From assembly GCA_902490365.1 (NCBI GenBank), contig CABUDQ010000006.1, positions 1-54,612 of the forward strand: 54,612 bases of DNA. The letters run 5' to 3'. Every line of letters begins with the position of its first letter. The stretch's first letter is position 1. Position numbers and translations under genes: made by a program. This DNA is from an uncultured Collinsella sp. Its GTDB lineage: Bacteria > Actinomycetota > Coriobacteriia > Coriobacteriales > Coriobacteriaceae. The notes beneath the pieces are model-generated. The model was given only the letters and a program-made list of their open reading frames with translations. It had not been told where the DNA came from and did not search any database. Shown one piece after another: positions 24,003-33,410 of this stretch.

Positions 24003-25349
24003 CTACGCTACCAGTTTGTCAAAAGCCCCACGGCGGTTGAGCACGGTAAATGCAATCACGCAGATGACCGCCGACAGAATCGATCCGCACGGCGAGGCGA
24101 TGCCCATGGGGAACAGCGTGTCAGAATAGGCATTCGACAGCAGCCAGGCGCCGGGCACGCGAATGAGCGCCACGGCCAGCACGTTGTGCGCAAAGCCGAT
24201 GTAGCTCTTGCCGTATGCAGCGAAAAAGCCGCTAAAGCAAATGTGGATGCCGGCAAAAATCGCGTCGAAAATATAACTGTGCATATAGCCAGTACCGGCG
24301 GCGACCACCGCGGGGTCCTTGGCAAAAAAGCCGATAAACGCCGGTGCCACCAGCCACATCAGCATCGTGATCAGGCAGCCGTACACCACCGAGATCGTCA
24401 TGGCGTCCTTGAGTACCTGACGCGCGCGGTCGCCCTTGCCCGCGCCGGCGTTTTGCGCCGTGAGTGCGCTGACGGTAGCGCCCATGGAACTCGGCACAAT
24501 GAACAAAAAGCTGATCATCTTTTCGACCAGGCCCACGGCGGCGGCGTCGACTAGACCGCGGTGGTTGGCGATGACGGTGATGAACATAAACGCCACCTGG
24601 ATGCAGCCGTCCTGCACGGCCACGGGCACGCCGATCTTAAGAATGCTGCCGAGCACCTCGGGCTGAGGGCGCAGGTCGCTGCGCTTAACGTGGATGTTCG
24701 TGCGGCGGCTCTTGAGCCACACGAGCGCGAGGGCAACGCTGGCCGTCTGGGCGATTACCGTGCCGAGCGCCGCGCCCACGGGGCCGAGCCCCATGTGGCC
24801 GATAAACAGATAATCAAGCGCGATATTGATGATGCATGCCACGCCAATCACGTACATGGGCGAGCGCGAATCGCCTAGGCCGCGAAAGATGGCCGAGAGG
24901 ATGTTGTACGCGGCGATAAAGGGAATGCCGATAAAGCAGATACGCAGGTAGGCGGCGGTTCCTTCGACCGCTTCGGCCGGCGTGCCAATGAGCGCCACGA
25001 TCTGCGGACACAGTGCGAGCAGGACAGCGGCCAGCACCACCGAGACACCCATAAAGAGCGTGATGGTGTTGCCGATGGCGGTCTCGGCGCGGTCAAACCG
25101 ACGCGAACCCACGGCGTGGCCGACGATAACCGTCGTTCCCATGGCCAGGCCCACGAGCGTCACGGTAATGATATAGAGCGTCTGCGCGCCGTTGCCCACG
25201 GCGGTGATGCCGGCGGCGCCGCTAAACTGCCCCATCATGTACAGGTCGGCCATGCCGTAGAGCATCTGCAAAAAGTACGAGAGCATATAAGGCAGGGCAA
25301 AGACCGCGATGGTCTTAAGGACATTGCCGCGTGTGAGGTTGTGTTCCAT
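24003..25349 (-). CDS. MATE family multidrug efflux transporter
   Basis: A 448-residue, 12-helix membrane protein made of two homologous halves. It has typical MATE start features (LPYMLSYFLQMLYGMADLYMMG) and a mid-protein repeat beginning SILKIGVPVAVQDG. The family exports cationic drugs and metabolites by Na+ or H+ antiport. The start ATG (25349) gives the usual length. It is divergent from the ABC exporter pair across 259 bp, so the two efflux systems may share regulation. No regulator gene is adjacent. Confidence 0.93.
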   Translation of the reverse strand: MEHNLTRGNVLKTIAVFALPYMLSYFLQMLYGMADLYMMGQFSGAAGITAVGNGAQTLYIITVTLVGLAMGTTVIVGHAVGSRRFDRAETAIGNTITLFMGVSVVLAAVLLALCPQIVALIGTPAEAVEGTAAYLRICFIGIPFIAAYNILSAIFRGLGDSRSPMYVIGVACIINIALDYLFIGHMGLGPVGAALGTVIAQTASVALALVWLKSRRTNIHVKRSDLRPQPEVLGSILKIGVPVAVQDGCIQVAFMFITVIANHRGLVDAAAVGLVEKMISFLFIVPSSMGATVSALTAQNAGAGKGDRARQVLKDAMTISVVYGCLITMLMWLVAPAFIGFFAKDPAVVAAGTGYMHSYIFDAIFAGIHICFSGFFAAYGKSYIGFAHNVLAVALIRVPGAWLLSNAYSDTLFPMGIASPCGSILSAVICVIAFTVLNRRGAFDKLVA

Positions 25350-25608
25350 GGGCGGGGCTTTCTGGCTTGGTCTGTTTACGTACCAGTGTAGTGAAAACCC
25401 TACAACGATTGTAGAGTCAAGGTTTGTGTTGGCGGCGGGGCGAAAAAGTCACGCACGCGTTCATTTCCAATTGAATACGGACATGCGCCCTGTGAGCATG
25501 GCGCCTGCACTAGCCTTGCAGAAATCGATTTCGGAGCACTTGACACCGCCGCACGGCGCGCCATAATACGTGGGTTTGCGAACAACGTTTGATGGGGGAT
25601 GAACCTGC

Positions 25609-27429
25609 GTGCGCAATCTCAAGATTTTGTTTTCCTATCTGGGGGCATACCGCCGCGATGCCATGCTCGGCGTGCTCTTTGTGACGGCCGAGACGGCGCT
25701 CGAGCTGTTTATCCCGGTCATCATGGCAAATATCATCGATGTGGGCGTGCCCGCGGGCGACATCAACTACATGCTGTTGCAGGGCACGTATATGTTGGTA
25801 TGCGCCGCATGTTCGCTGGTACTTGGCTTGGGCTATGCACGCACGTCTGCTCGCGTCGCCTCGGGGCTGGGCGCTAACTTGCGCGAGGCGGAGTACCGCA
25901 AGATCCAGACGCTCGCTTTTGGCAATCTGGATAACTACGACGCCAGCTCGCTCGTCACCCGCATGACTACCGATATCACCGTCATCCAAAATGCCATCGG
26001 CAATGGCTTTCGCCCCATGGTGCGCGGTCCCGTGACGCTCATCGTCGGCTTGGTCTATGCGCTGGTGCTGTCGCGCCCGCTTGCCACCGTTTTCGCGATC
26101 ATCCTGCCGGTGCTGGCGATCGTACTGGGTGTTATCACCTATCGCGTCAGTCCGCTCTACCGCCAGCTGCAGACCTCGATGGACCATCTCAACGGTGTGG
26201 TGCAGGAAGACCTCACCGCCGTGCGCGCCGTCAAGGCGTACGTGCGCGCCGAGCACGAGGAGGCCAAGTTCGATGCCGTCAATACCGAGCTTGCGCATAC
26301 GGCGACGAAGACCTTTGGCAACGCCGTGCTCAACCTGCCGGTGTTTCAGCTGTCGATGTACGTGGCGGCGCTTTCCATTCTGTGGATCGGCGGGCGCATG
26401 ATTCTTGCCGGCGAGCTCGGCGTGGGCTCGCTTACGGGCTTCATGAGCTATGTGCTGCTGATCATGAACTCGCTCATGATGATCTCCAACGTGTTTTTGC
26501 TGCTCACTCGCGCACTTGCCAGCGTGGAGCGCATCTCGCGGGTGCTCGACGAGCGTTCGCTTATTCAAGCGCCCGACGCTGCCGCTGCCGTGCACGAGGT
26601 GGCCGACGGAGGCATCGAGTTTCGCGACGTGTCGTTTAAGTACCGCGCGGATGCTGCCGAGGATGTGCTCGAGCATATTGACCTTTGCATTGAGGCAGGC
26701 TCCACGGTGGGCGTGCTCGGCGGCACGGGCTCGGGCAAGAGTTCGCTTGTGCAGCTGATCGCGCGCCTGTACGACGCCACCGAAGGCGCCGTACTCGTGG
26801 GCGGGCGCGATGTGCGCGATTACGACCTGGTTGCCCTGCGCGACGCCGTGGGTATCGTGCTGCAAAAGAACGTGCTGTTTACGGGTACCGTGCGCGAGAA
26901 CCTGCAGTGGGGCAATCCGCAGGCGTCGGACGATGAGCTCCTCGCGGCTTGCCGCGCGGCGTGCGTGGACGAGTTCCTTGATCGCATCGGCGGGCTGGAC
27001 GGCGAGTTGGGCCAAGGCGGCGCCGGTGTTTCGGGTGGCCAGAAGCAACGCCTGTGCATCGCGCGCACGCTGCTCAAGCATCCGCGCGTGCTCATTTTTG
27101 ATGACTCCACCAGCGCGGTCGATATGGCGACCGACGCCAAGATTCGTGAGCATATTGCTCAGATTCCCAATACGACGGTGATTGTCATTGCACAGCGCAT
27201 TGCGAGCGTCATGGATGCTGATCGCATTATTGTGCTGGACGACGGACGTGTCCACGGCGTGGGCACGCATGAGGAGCTGCTGGCGGGCGATAGCATCTAC
27301 CAGGAGATCTATGCCTCGCAGATGGAGTTTGCGGGGGGTGCGGGCGTCGCAGACGGCGCAAATGCCCCGTCTTCGTCTGGCCCCAGCGGATCACTTCAAG
27401 CCACGGAAGGAGGCGAGCAACATGCCTAA
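25609..27429 (+). CDS. ABC exporter half-transporter with degenerate ATP site (subunit 1)
   Basis: A 606-residue protein: six-helix export domain (1-310) and nucleotide-binding domain (about 335-570). Walker A is GGTGSGKSS and the signature VSGGQKQR. Two catalytic residues are altered: Walker B ends in Asp (VLIFDDSTSAVD instead of DE) and the switch His is Gln (IAQRIA). This is the pattern of the non-hydrolysing subunit in heterodimeric exporters such as TM287/288 or BmrCD. It starts at GTG with GGGGGAT upstream. A Ser/Gly-rich tail ends 8 bp inside the next gene. Confidence 0.93.
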   Translation: MRNLKILFSYLGAYRRDAMLGVLFVTAETALELFIPVIMANIIDVGVPAGDINYMLLQGTYMLVCAACSLVLGLGYARTSARVASGLGANLREAEYRKIQTLAFGNLDNYDASSLVTRMTTDITVIQNAIGNGFRPMVRGPVTLIVGLVYALVLSRPLATVFAIILPVLAIVLGVITYRVSPLYRQLQTSMDHLNGVVQEDLTAVRAVKAYVRAEHEEAKFDAVNTELAHTATKTFGNAVLNLPVFQLSMYVAALSILWIGGRMILAGELGVGSLTGFMSYVLLIMNSLMMISNVFLLLTRALASVERISRVLDERSLIQAPDAAAAVHEVADGGIEFRDVSFKYRADAAEDVLEHIDLCIEAGSTVGVLGGTGSGKSSLVQLIARLYDATEGAVLVGGRDVRDYDLVALRDAVGIVLQKNVLFTGTVRENLQWGNPQASDDELLAACRAACVDEFLDRIGGLDGELGQGGAGVSGGQKQRLCIARTLLKHPRVLIFDDSTSAVDMATDAKIREHIAQIPNTTVIVIAQRIASVMDADRIIVLDDGRVHGVGTHEELLAGDSIYQEIYASQMEFAGGAGVADGANAPSSSGPSGSLQATEGGEQHA

Positions 27430-29320
27430 GACATCCGCTCAGGCCCGTCCCGCCAATCTGACGCAGACGCTCCGCCGCCTGCTCTCCTACATGGGGCATG
27501 CCAAGTTCTCGCTGCTCGCAGTGGGTGTGCTTGCCTCTGTGGCCGCCATCGCAAGCCTTGCCGGTACCTACATGGTGCGCCCCATCGTCAACGGTTTGGC
27601 AACGGGCGGTGAGGAATTGCTCGCCAGGCAGGTTATCTTTACTGCTGCTATCTACGCCGCGGGCGTGCTCTCGGCCCTGGGCTACTCGCAGATCATGGTG
27701 CGCGCGGCCCAACGCGTGGTGTCCGATATTCGTCGCGACCTGTTCGCGCACATCCAGACGCTGCCGCTCAGTTATTTTGACAGCACGCGCTCGGGCGACA
27801 TCATGAGCTTTTTCACCAACGACGTCGACACCGTCTCCGAGGCGCTCAACAACAGCTTTGCCAACGTGATTCAGGCCGCCATTCAGGTTGTGGGCACTAC
27901 AGCTATGCTCATCATCCTTAACTGGCAGCTCACGATTATCACGCTCGTGTGCGATACGGCCATTGTGCTGTATGCGCGCTACTCGGGCATGCGTTCCAAG
28001 CGCTTTTTTGCCGCTCAGCAGGCGTCGCTGGGCGATTTGGACGGATACGTCGAGGAGATGGTCTCGGGCCAAAAGGTCATCAAGGTCTTTAATCACGAGC
28101 AGGCCAACGTGGCTGGTTTTGACGTGCGCAACCAAGAACTGCGCCGCACCGGTGGTGCCGCGCAGGCCTACGCCAACTCCATGGTGCCCATGACCGTGGT
28201 GATCGGCTATGCCAACTACGCCATCGTCGCCGTGGCGGGCGGCATGCTCTGCATCAAGGGGCTCGCCGACGTGGGCGCGCTTGCAAGTTACCTGGTCTTT
28301 GTACGCCAGGCGGCCATGCCCATCAACCAGTTTACGCAGCTGGGCAACTTCTTGCTTAACGCACTGGCCGGTGCCGAGCGCCTGTTTGCGGCTATGGACC
28401 TTAAGCCCGAGGTGGACGAGGGCTGCGTGGAGCTGGTGCAGACGGGCGACGCCGCGTGGGCATGGAAGATTCCCGAGGGCCAGGGCGTGGGCACGTACGG
28501 GCACTTGCATGATGTGGCTGCCGTTGATGAGTCGGGCCGCGCGGTGGCTGCCGACGGTACCGAGCTCACGTGCGGCTTGGTCCCGCTTGCCGGCGACGTG
28601 CGCTTCCATGCCGTGGACTTTTCCTACGTGCCGGGCACCCGTGTGCTCACGGACCTCAACCTGTTTGCCAAGCCGGGGCAAAAGATCGCGTTTGTGGGCT
28701 CGACGGGCGCCGGTAAGACGACCATCACCAACCTCATCAACCGTTTCTATGAGGTCGATGAGGGCGAGATCACGTACGACGGCATCGACGTCAAGCACAT
28801 TGCCAAGGCCAGCCTGCGCGGGTCGCTCGGCATTGTGCTGCAGGACACACACCTGTTTAGCGGCACCATTGCGCAGAACATCCGCTTTGGCAACCTCGAC
28901 GCGACCGACGAGGAGGTGCGCGCCGCCGCCGAGGCCGCCTGTGCGGATTCGTTTATCCGCCGCCTGCCTAGAGGGTACGACACGCCGGTCACGGCCGACG
29001 GCGCCAACCTGTCGCAGGGCCAGCGCCAGCTGCTCGCCATCGCGCGCGTGGCCGTCGCCGATCCGCCGGTGCTCATCTTGGACGAGGCCACGAGTTCCAT
29101 CGACACGCGCACCGAAAAGCTCATCGAGCGCGGCATGGACCGCATCATGCGCGGACGCACCACGTTTATGATCGCGCACCGCCTGTCCACCGTCCGCGAC
29201 GCCGACGCCATCATGGTCCTCGAACACGGCCGCATTATCGAGCGCGGCACGCACGAAGAGCTGCTCGCCCAGCACGGCGAGTACTGGCAGCTGGCGCATG
29301 GCTTAAAAGAGTTGGATTAA
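27422..29320 (+). CDS. ABC exporter half-transporter with canonical ATP site (subunit 2)
   Basis: A 632-residue partner of the upstream gene, with ATG 8 bp before that gene's end. It has a six-helix domain, then a 50-residue linker (about 335-385) between membrane and ATPase parts. Walker A is GSTGAGKTT, Walker B VLILDEATSSID and the switch His is present (IAHRLS). Its signature is altered, LSQGQ instead of LSGGQ. Because each ATP site combines Walker motifs of one chain with the signature of the other, the altered signature falls in the same site as subunit 1's altered residues. The cargo is unknown; drugs or lipids are typical. Confidence 0.95.
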   Translation: MPKTSAQARPANLTQTLRRLLSYMGHAKFSLLAVGVLASVAAIASLAGTYMVRPIVNGLATGGEELLARQVIFTAAIYAAGVLSALGYSQIMVRAAQRVVSDIRRDLFAHIQTLPLSYFDSTRSGDIMSFFTNDVDTVSEALNNSFANVIQAAIQVVGTTAMLIILNWQLTIITLVCDTAIVLYARYSGMRSKRFFAAQQASLGDLDGYVEEMVSGQKVIKVFNHEQANVAGFDVRNQELRRTGGAAQAYANSMVPMTVVIGYANYAIVAVAGGMLCIKGLADVGALASYLVFVRQAAMPINQFTQLGNFLLNALAGAERLFAAMDLKPEVDEGCVELVQTGDAAWAWKIPEGQGVGTYGHLHDVAAVDESGRAVAADGTELTCGLVPLAGDVRFHAVDFSYVPGTRVLTDLNLFAKPGQKIAFVGSTGAGKTTITNLINRFYEVDEGEITYDGIDVKHIAKASLRGSLGIVLQDTHLFSGTIAQNIRFGNLDATDEEVRAAAEAACADSFIRRLPRGYDTPVTADGANLSQGQRQLLAIARVAVADPPVLILDEATSSIDTRTEKLIERGMDRIMRGRTTFMIAHRLSTVRDADAIMVLEHGRIIERGTHEELLAQHGEYWQLAHGLKELD

Positions 29321-29370
29321 CCCGTTCGAACACGATGCTTTGGCCCTCCGTGCCTCTCACCTCGCCTCAA

Positions 29371-29431
29371 ACCATCACAACATTCGACGTTTTTTGCCAA
29401 AACCGGGAAAAGCATCGAATGTTGTGATGGT
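29371..29431. repeat. Repeat family 2 palindrome, copy 1
   Basis: ACCATCACAACATTCGA (29371-29387) and its exact complement (29415-29431) flank a 27-base centre rich in T then A. It lies 50 bp after the ABC exporter stop. T tracts on both edges allow termination in either direction. Confidence 0.88.
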
Positions 29432-29534
29432 TTTTCTGCCACTCGATCGGGTGGAATCGCTTTCTTGCGCACGAAGGTGTGCGGACCCGTGGGCAGGGGA
29501 ATAAGGTTGGTTATCCGACTCCATTGGAGGGCTC

Positions 29535-30572
29535 ATGGACCTGCCGATCGTCCTGTCCCATAAGACTGCCTGGCTGTACCACAACGTGGCGCGCCCGTCC
29601 GAGCCGCTCTCGCGAGCAAGCAGCCTATACGATGAGGACTCGCTTGCTAACGAGGCGGAGCCGACTGCGGACCTGCCCAAATTGGGGCTCGATGCCAAGG
29701 GGCTGAGGGCTTCAACGGCAGTTGGGATCGTTACCGACTATCTGGTTTCGCTCGGTATTCCACGAGAAGAGCTTGATCATATCGACACGCTCGTCAACTT
29801 CGATTTTGAGCGCTCGACGCCGGCTGGATTTAGGTGCCACGTGTTTGGAGCGCCGGTACCTCCAGGCCATCTAATCGAGGTGGCGGAGGGCCTTCTGGTG
29901 GTTGATGAGGTCATGTGCTTTGTCCAAGCGGGTTCGTGGATGAGTGAGCCCGAGCAGCTGGAATATGGCTACGAAATCTGTGCCCGATACCATTTGAATC
30001 ATCTGTCGACAGACGATTATATCGAGATGGGGCAGAGGTATACCGTTGCCGACTTGATTGCTTATTGCGATGAGAATCGATCTCGTCAGGGGGCTATACG
30101 CGCGGCCGGTGTGCTCAGGCGCGTGCACGATGGCGCGCGATCGCCCATGGAGACGGCCACCGCAATCATGGTCGTAGCAAAACGTTCCCAGGGCGGGCTG
30201 GGATACGTCAAGGTTGAGCTCAACCATCGGGTCGATGTTCCCAGCGAGTTCAAGTATCTCGCTAAGGCCGGGTATTTCGAGATTGACGTATATGCGCCTG
30301 CGAGCGGTACGGGAATTGAATACAACGGCTCGGACCATCTTGATAAACAGCGCAGCGCGTCGGATGCGGAGCGTATGACCGTGCTGAGCGCGCTGGGCTT
30401 TAGAATGATCGTCCTCACCGGGACTCAGTTTGCCCATCAGCTGCAATTGCACCGGGCGATGAACGCCATCGCACTCGCTATGGGCCTTAAGTGCGACCGA
30501 AGCGAAGCGTTCCAAAAGCGGCAGAACGACCTGCGAGAATTCGTGATTCGGCACTGGGACGGCGGCCTTTAG
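29535..30572 (+). CDS. Hypothetical protein with nuclease-fold-like (DUF559/Vsr-like) C-terminus
   Basis: A 345-residue protein I cannot name. The C-terminal third (about 245-335) has YFEIDVYAPASGTGIEYNG, then DKQRSASDAERMTVLSALGF and IVLTGTQF. This order (Asp, Glu in a strand, basic/acidic helix, last strand) is that of the DUF559/Vsr restriction-endonuclease-like fold. The N-terminal part resembles the AbiEi-like proteins often joined to such domains in actinobacteria. It stands alone, flanked by family 2 repeats on both sides, which suggests a self-contained transcription unit. Activity is not shown. Confidence 0.6.
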   Translation: MDLPIVLSHKTAWLYHNVARPSEPLSRASSLYDEDSLANEAEPTADLPKLGLDAKGLRASTAVGIVTDYLVSLGIPREELDHIDTLVNFDFERSTPAGFRCHVFGAPVPPGHLIEVAEGLLVVDEVMCFVQAGSWMSEPEQLEYGYEICARYHLNHLSTDDYIEMGQRYTVADLIAYCDENRSRQGAIRAAGVLRRVHDGARSPMETATAIMVVAKRSQGGLGYVKVELNHRVDVPSEFKYLAKAGYFEIDVYAPASGTGIEYNGSDHLDKQRSASDAERMTVLSALGFRMIVLTGTQFAHQLQLHRAMNAIALAMGLKCDRSEAFQKRQNDLREFVIRHWDGGL

Positions 30573-30611
30573 GGGCGTTTGGTCCTTCTACGGGGTGCCG
30601 TGGGCAGGCAG

Positions 30612-30672
30612 ACCATCACAACATTCGACGTTTTTCGCCAAAAACGGGAAAAGCATCGAATGTTGTGATGGT
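30612..30672. repeat. Repeat family 2 palindrome, copy 2
   Basis: Exact 17-bp arms 30612-30628 and 30656-30672, with a centre almost identical to copy 1. It lies 40 bp after the unknown gene's stop. Confidence 0.88.
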
Positions 30673-30806
30673 TTGCGTGCTGAGGATGGGCTTGGGAAGC
30701 CGGTCTTGCTCGAAGCGACCTGTCCTGTCGTACGGGTGTCGGCATGATTCGCTCGTGGGGTATTATGTTTTCCGAAGAATAAAACGCCGCGTGAGGGGAG
30801 GGCTGC

Positions 30807-31862
30807 GTGGACGGGCACGTGCAACATGACGGCTTTGGCCGCGATATCAACTACCTGCGCATTGCCGTTACCGACAAGTGCAATTTCCGCTGCATTTACT
30901 GCATGCCAGCCGATGGCGTGGCGCCCCGCGCGCACGACAAGCTGCTCAGCGCCGAGGAAATCGCCCGCTTTGTGCGCTTGGTGGCGGGGGAGGGCATTCG
31001 TCGCGTACGCCTGACGGGTGGCGAGCCGCTGGTCAGCCGCCGTATTATCCCGCTCATTCGCGATATCCGCGAAATCCCGCAGATCGAGGACATCTCGCTT
31101 ACCACCAACGGCGCCCTGCTGCCCAAGCTGGCACCGCAGCTCAAGGACGCCGGCCTTAACCGCGTCAACGTCTCGCTCGACACGCTTGACCCTACGCTCT
31201 TTGGAAAGATCACGCGCCTGGGTCGACTCGAGCAGACCATGGCTGGCATCGACGCGGCGCTGGCTTGGGGCTTTGAGCCCGTTAAGGTGAACTGCGTTGT
31301 GGTGCGCCGGCTCAACCAAGATGTGGCGGCCCTCGCGCGGCTCACGCTCGACCGCCCCATCCACCTGCGCTTTATCGAATACATGCCCATCGGCGACGAA
31401 CACACGAGCTCGCATTGCGCTGTGGACCCGCATGCGCCCGCGCTCAATCCGGCGCTGTGGGATGCGAGCGACACCGTTCCGAGCGACGAACTGCGGGCGC
31501 GCATCAATGCCGGGGCCGCGGCGGCGGGATTGGGCGAGCTCGAGCCGCTCGACATCAACGACGCTCCTGCCGGCGCGGGCCCTGCGCGCTACTGGCACTT
31601 TCCGGGTGCGGCGGGAACGGTCGGCTTCATTAGCGCCATGTCCAACCATTTTTGTGCGAATTGCAACCGTTTGCGCCTGACGGCAGACGGCAACGTGCGT
31701 CCGTGCCTATTCAGCGATGCCGAGTATTCGGTGCGCGAAGCCCTGCGCCGTGGTGATGATATACGGGTACTTTCGATTTGGCGCGATGCCGTGGCCCACA
31801 AACCGCAGGAACACGCGATAATTGAGGGCACGCAACGATTTATGTCCCAAATCGGAGGATGA
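30807..31862 (+). CDS. moaA: GTP 3',8-cyclase, molybdenum cofactor biosynthesis
   Basis: A 351-residue radical SAM enzyme that starts molybdopterin synthesis from GTP. The N-terminal SAM cluster is CNFRCIYC (about 26-33). The C-terminal GTP-binding cluster is CANCNRLRLTADGNVRPC (about 285-302). It ends in the conserved Gly-Gly that inserts into the active site. It starts at GTG with GAGGGGAGGG upstream. Its stop codon lies within the ribosome site of the next gene, so the two are coupled. Confidence 0.95.
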   Translation: MDGHVQHDGFGRDINYLRIAVTDKCNFRCIYCMPADGVAPRAHDKLLSAEEIARFVRLVAGEGIRRVRLTGGEPLVSRRIIPLIRDIREIPQIEDISLTTNGALLPKLAPQLKDAGLNRVNVSLDTLDPTLFGKITRLGRLEQTMAGIDAALAWGFEPVKVNCVVVRRLNQDVAALARLTLDRPIHLRFIEYMPIGDEHTSSHCAVDPHAPALNPALWDASDTVPSDELRARINAGAAAAGLGELEPLDINDAPAGAGPARYWHFPGAAGTVGFISAMSNHFCANCNRLRLTADGNVRPCLFSDAEYSVREALRRGDDIRVLSIWRDAVAHKPQEHAIIEGTQRFMSQIGG

Positions 31863-31866
31863 TCAT

Positions 31867-33168
31867 ATGGCCAAGAGCAGGTACGCCGATGCCACCAAGG
31901 TCGCTCGCAGGGCCGCGATGTCTGCCCACAAAGCCACGGCTGCGGCGAATGCTGGCAGCGCCGCAGCGCCCGCGCAGCCGACTGCCAGTGCTGCCACCGA
32001 GTCCGCCCGCGACGCCCGCCGCGACGAGCTGACGCACGTGGACGCCAAGGGCGAGGTGCGCATGGTCGACGTGTCCGACAAGGCCGAGACTCATCGCATC
32101 GCCATCGCCGAGGGCACCATCCTCATGCATCCCGAGACGCAGGCCATGGTGCTGCAGGACCGCGCCAAAAAAGGCGACGTGCTTGCCTGCGCGCGCGTGG
32201 CGGGCATCATGGCCATCAAACGCACGAGCGACATCATCCCCATGTGCCATCCGCTGCTCATTACCAAGAGCAAGTGCGACATTGCGCCCATCGCTCCGGC
32301 GGGGACGCCGGCCGAGGACGTGCCCGAGGGCTGGGCGCCGGCGCGCGCGGACGGGCAGGTTGGCTTTCACGTACTGGTCACGGCGGGCGTGACGGGCAAG
32401 ACGGGTATTGAGATGGAGGCTCTGACCGGCGCGAGTGCTGCGTGCCTAACGATCTACGACATGTGCAAGGCCGTCGATCGCGGCATGGAGATCGTCGACG
32501 TGCGCCTGCTGCACAAGGAGGGTGGCCGCTCGGGCGTGTGGGACCGCGCGGAGCGTCAGGTTGCTGCTGTTGAGGCCGTGGCCGCTGACGGTGCCACGCT
32601 CGCAAGCGCACCCGTCGCCGTCGCGCCCGCTGCTCCGGCACCGGCCGTCCCCGCGATCGCGTTTATCGGCTACCAAAACTCGGGCAAGACCACGCTCGTC
32701 GAGAAGGTTATCGCCGAGCTCACCCGCCGCGGCCTGCGCGTGGGTTCACTCAAGCATCACGGGCACCACGGCTTTGATATCGACGTGCCCGCTAAGGATA
32801 CCTGGCGCCATCACCAAGCCGGATCCAAGCACGTGGGCCTCATCTGCGCCACGCGCTGGGCGGAGTACGCCGACACGCGCGAGGAGGACGAGATGTCCGC
32901 GCGCGAGCTGCTGTCGCGCTACAACGATGTCGATGTGGTGATCATCGAGGGCTACAAGACCGAGGGCTTCGACAACATCGTGGTCGCGCGCTCCGGCGTC
33001 GACCGTCTGCGCGGCAAGAGTTCGCTCGACCTGGTCGACGGTCGCACGCTGGCCCTTGCCTGCAACGAAGCCCTGGCGCGTCAGGCCTTCGACGCCGGCT
33101 TTGCGACCCGAGCCATCAACATCAACGACGCCCGAGCCATCTGCGATCTCATCCAAGACCACCTTTAA
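31867..33168 (+). CDS. MoaC-MobB fusion protein
   Basis: A 433-residue bifunctional protein of the molybdenum cofactor pathway. Residues about 50-235 are MoaC (cyclic pyranopterin monophosphate synthase), with MCHPLLITK, MEALTGASAACLTIYDMCKA and LLHKEGGRSG. An Ala/Pro linker (about 240-262) leads to MobB, a P-loop GTPase-like partner of MobA, with FIGYQNSGKTTLVEKV (about 266), LKHHGHHGFDID and IIEGYK. The first 45 residues are Ala-rich and unassigned. GGAGGA precedes the ATG. MoaC and MobB are normally separate genes. moaE, moeA and mobA are not in the window. Confidence 0.93.
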   Translation: MAKSRYADATKVARRAAMSAHKATAAANAGSAAAPAQPTASAATESARDARRDELTHVDAKGEVRMVDVSDKAETHRIAIAEGTILMHPETQAMVLQDRAKKGDVLACARVAGIMAIKRTSDIIPMCHPLLITKSKCDIAPIAPAGTPAEDVPEGWAPARADGQVGFHVLVTAGVTGKTGIEMEALTGASAACLTIYDMCKAVDRGMEIVDVRLLHKEGGRSGVWDRAERQVAAVEAVAADGATLASAPVAVAPAAPAPAVPAIAFIGYQNSGKTTLVEKVIAELTRRGLRVGSLKHHGHHGFDIDVPAKDTWRHHQAGSKHVGLICATRWAEYADTREEDEMSARELLSRYNDVDVVIIEGYKTEGFDNIVVARSGVDRLRGKSSLDLVDGRTLALACNEALARQAFDAGFATRAININDARAICDLIQDHL

Positions 33169-33188
33169 GGCTTGACGCTGCGCCGGCC

Positions 33189-33274
33189 CCAAGCACCCCA
33201 TCTCGCCCCTCAAGCCGTCGCTCGCGTACCAAAGTACGCGTCGCTCCTCTTTCGGGGCGACCTGGGGCACTTGG
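33189..33274. other. Long imperfect hairpin after the molybdenum genes
   Basis: CCAAGCACCCCATCTCGCCCC-like sequence from 33189 is matched by GGGGCGACCTGGGGCACTTGG-like sequence ending at 33274. A perfect GCGTA/TACGC stem lies at the centre (33224-33239). The whole folds into one long stem. No T tract follows directly. Confidence 0.6.
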
Positions 33275-33302
33275 AACCGGCTCGCTGCGCTGCCATAACA
33301 TG

Positions 33303-33338
33303 CCAAAAAGGGACAGGCATCTTTGTGGTGGTTTTTGC
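33303..33338 (+). repeat. Repeat family 1, degenerate copy
   Basis: CCAAAAAGGGACAGGCATCTTTGTGGTGGTTTTT keeps the right arm and T tract but has lost most of the left arm. Confidence 0.6.
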
Positions 33339-33410
33339 AAAAAAGCTTTGACTTAAAGTTAGCTCAAGGTGTCATAATCGCTGACAAACGATTGCGATCA
33401 CGGAGGCCTC

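Noticed and set aside
25561..25608. ATG at about 25592 as the start of the first ABC subunit
   Set aside because: It is in another frame. The in-frame GTG at 25609 has a fitting ribosome site and begins where the conserved sequence starts.
31867..33168. MoaC-MobB fusion as an assembly error
   Set aside because: The linker is in frame, with an Ala/Pro composition typical of real linkers, and both domains are complete.
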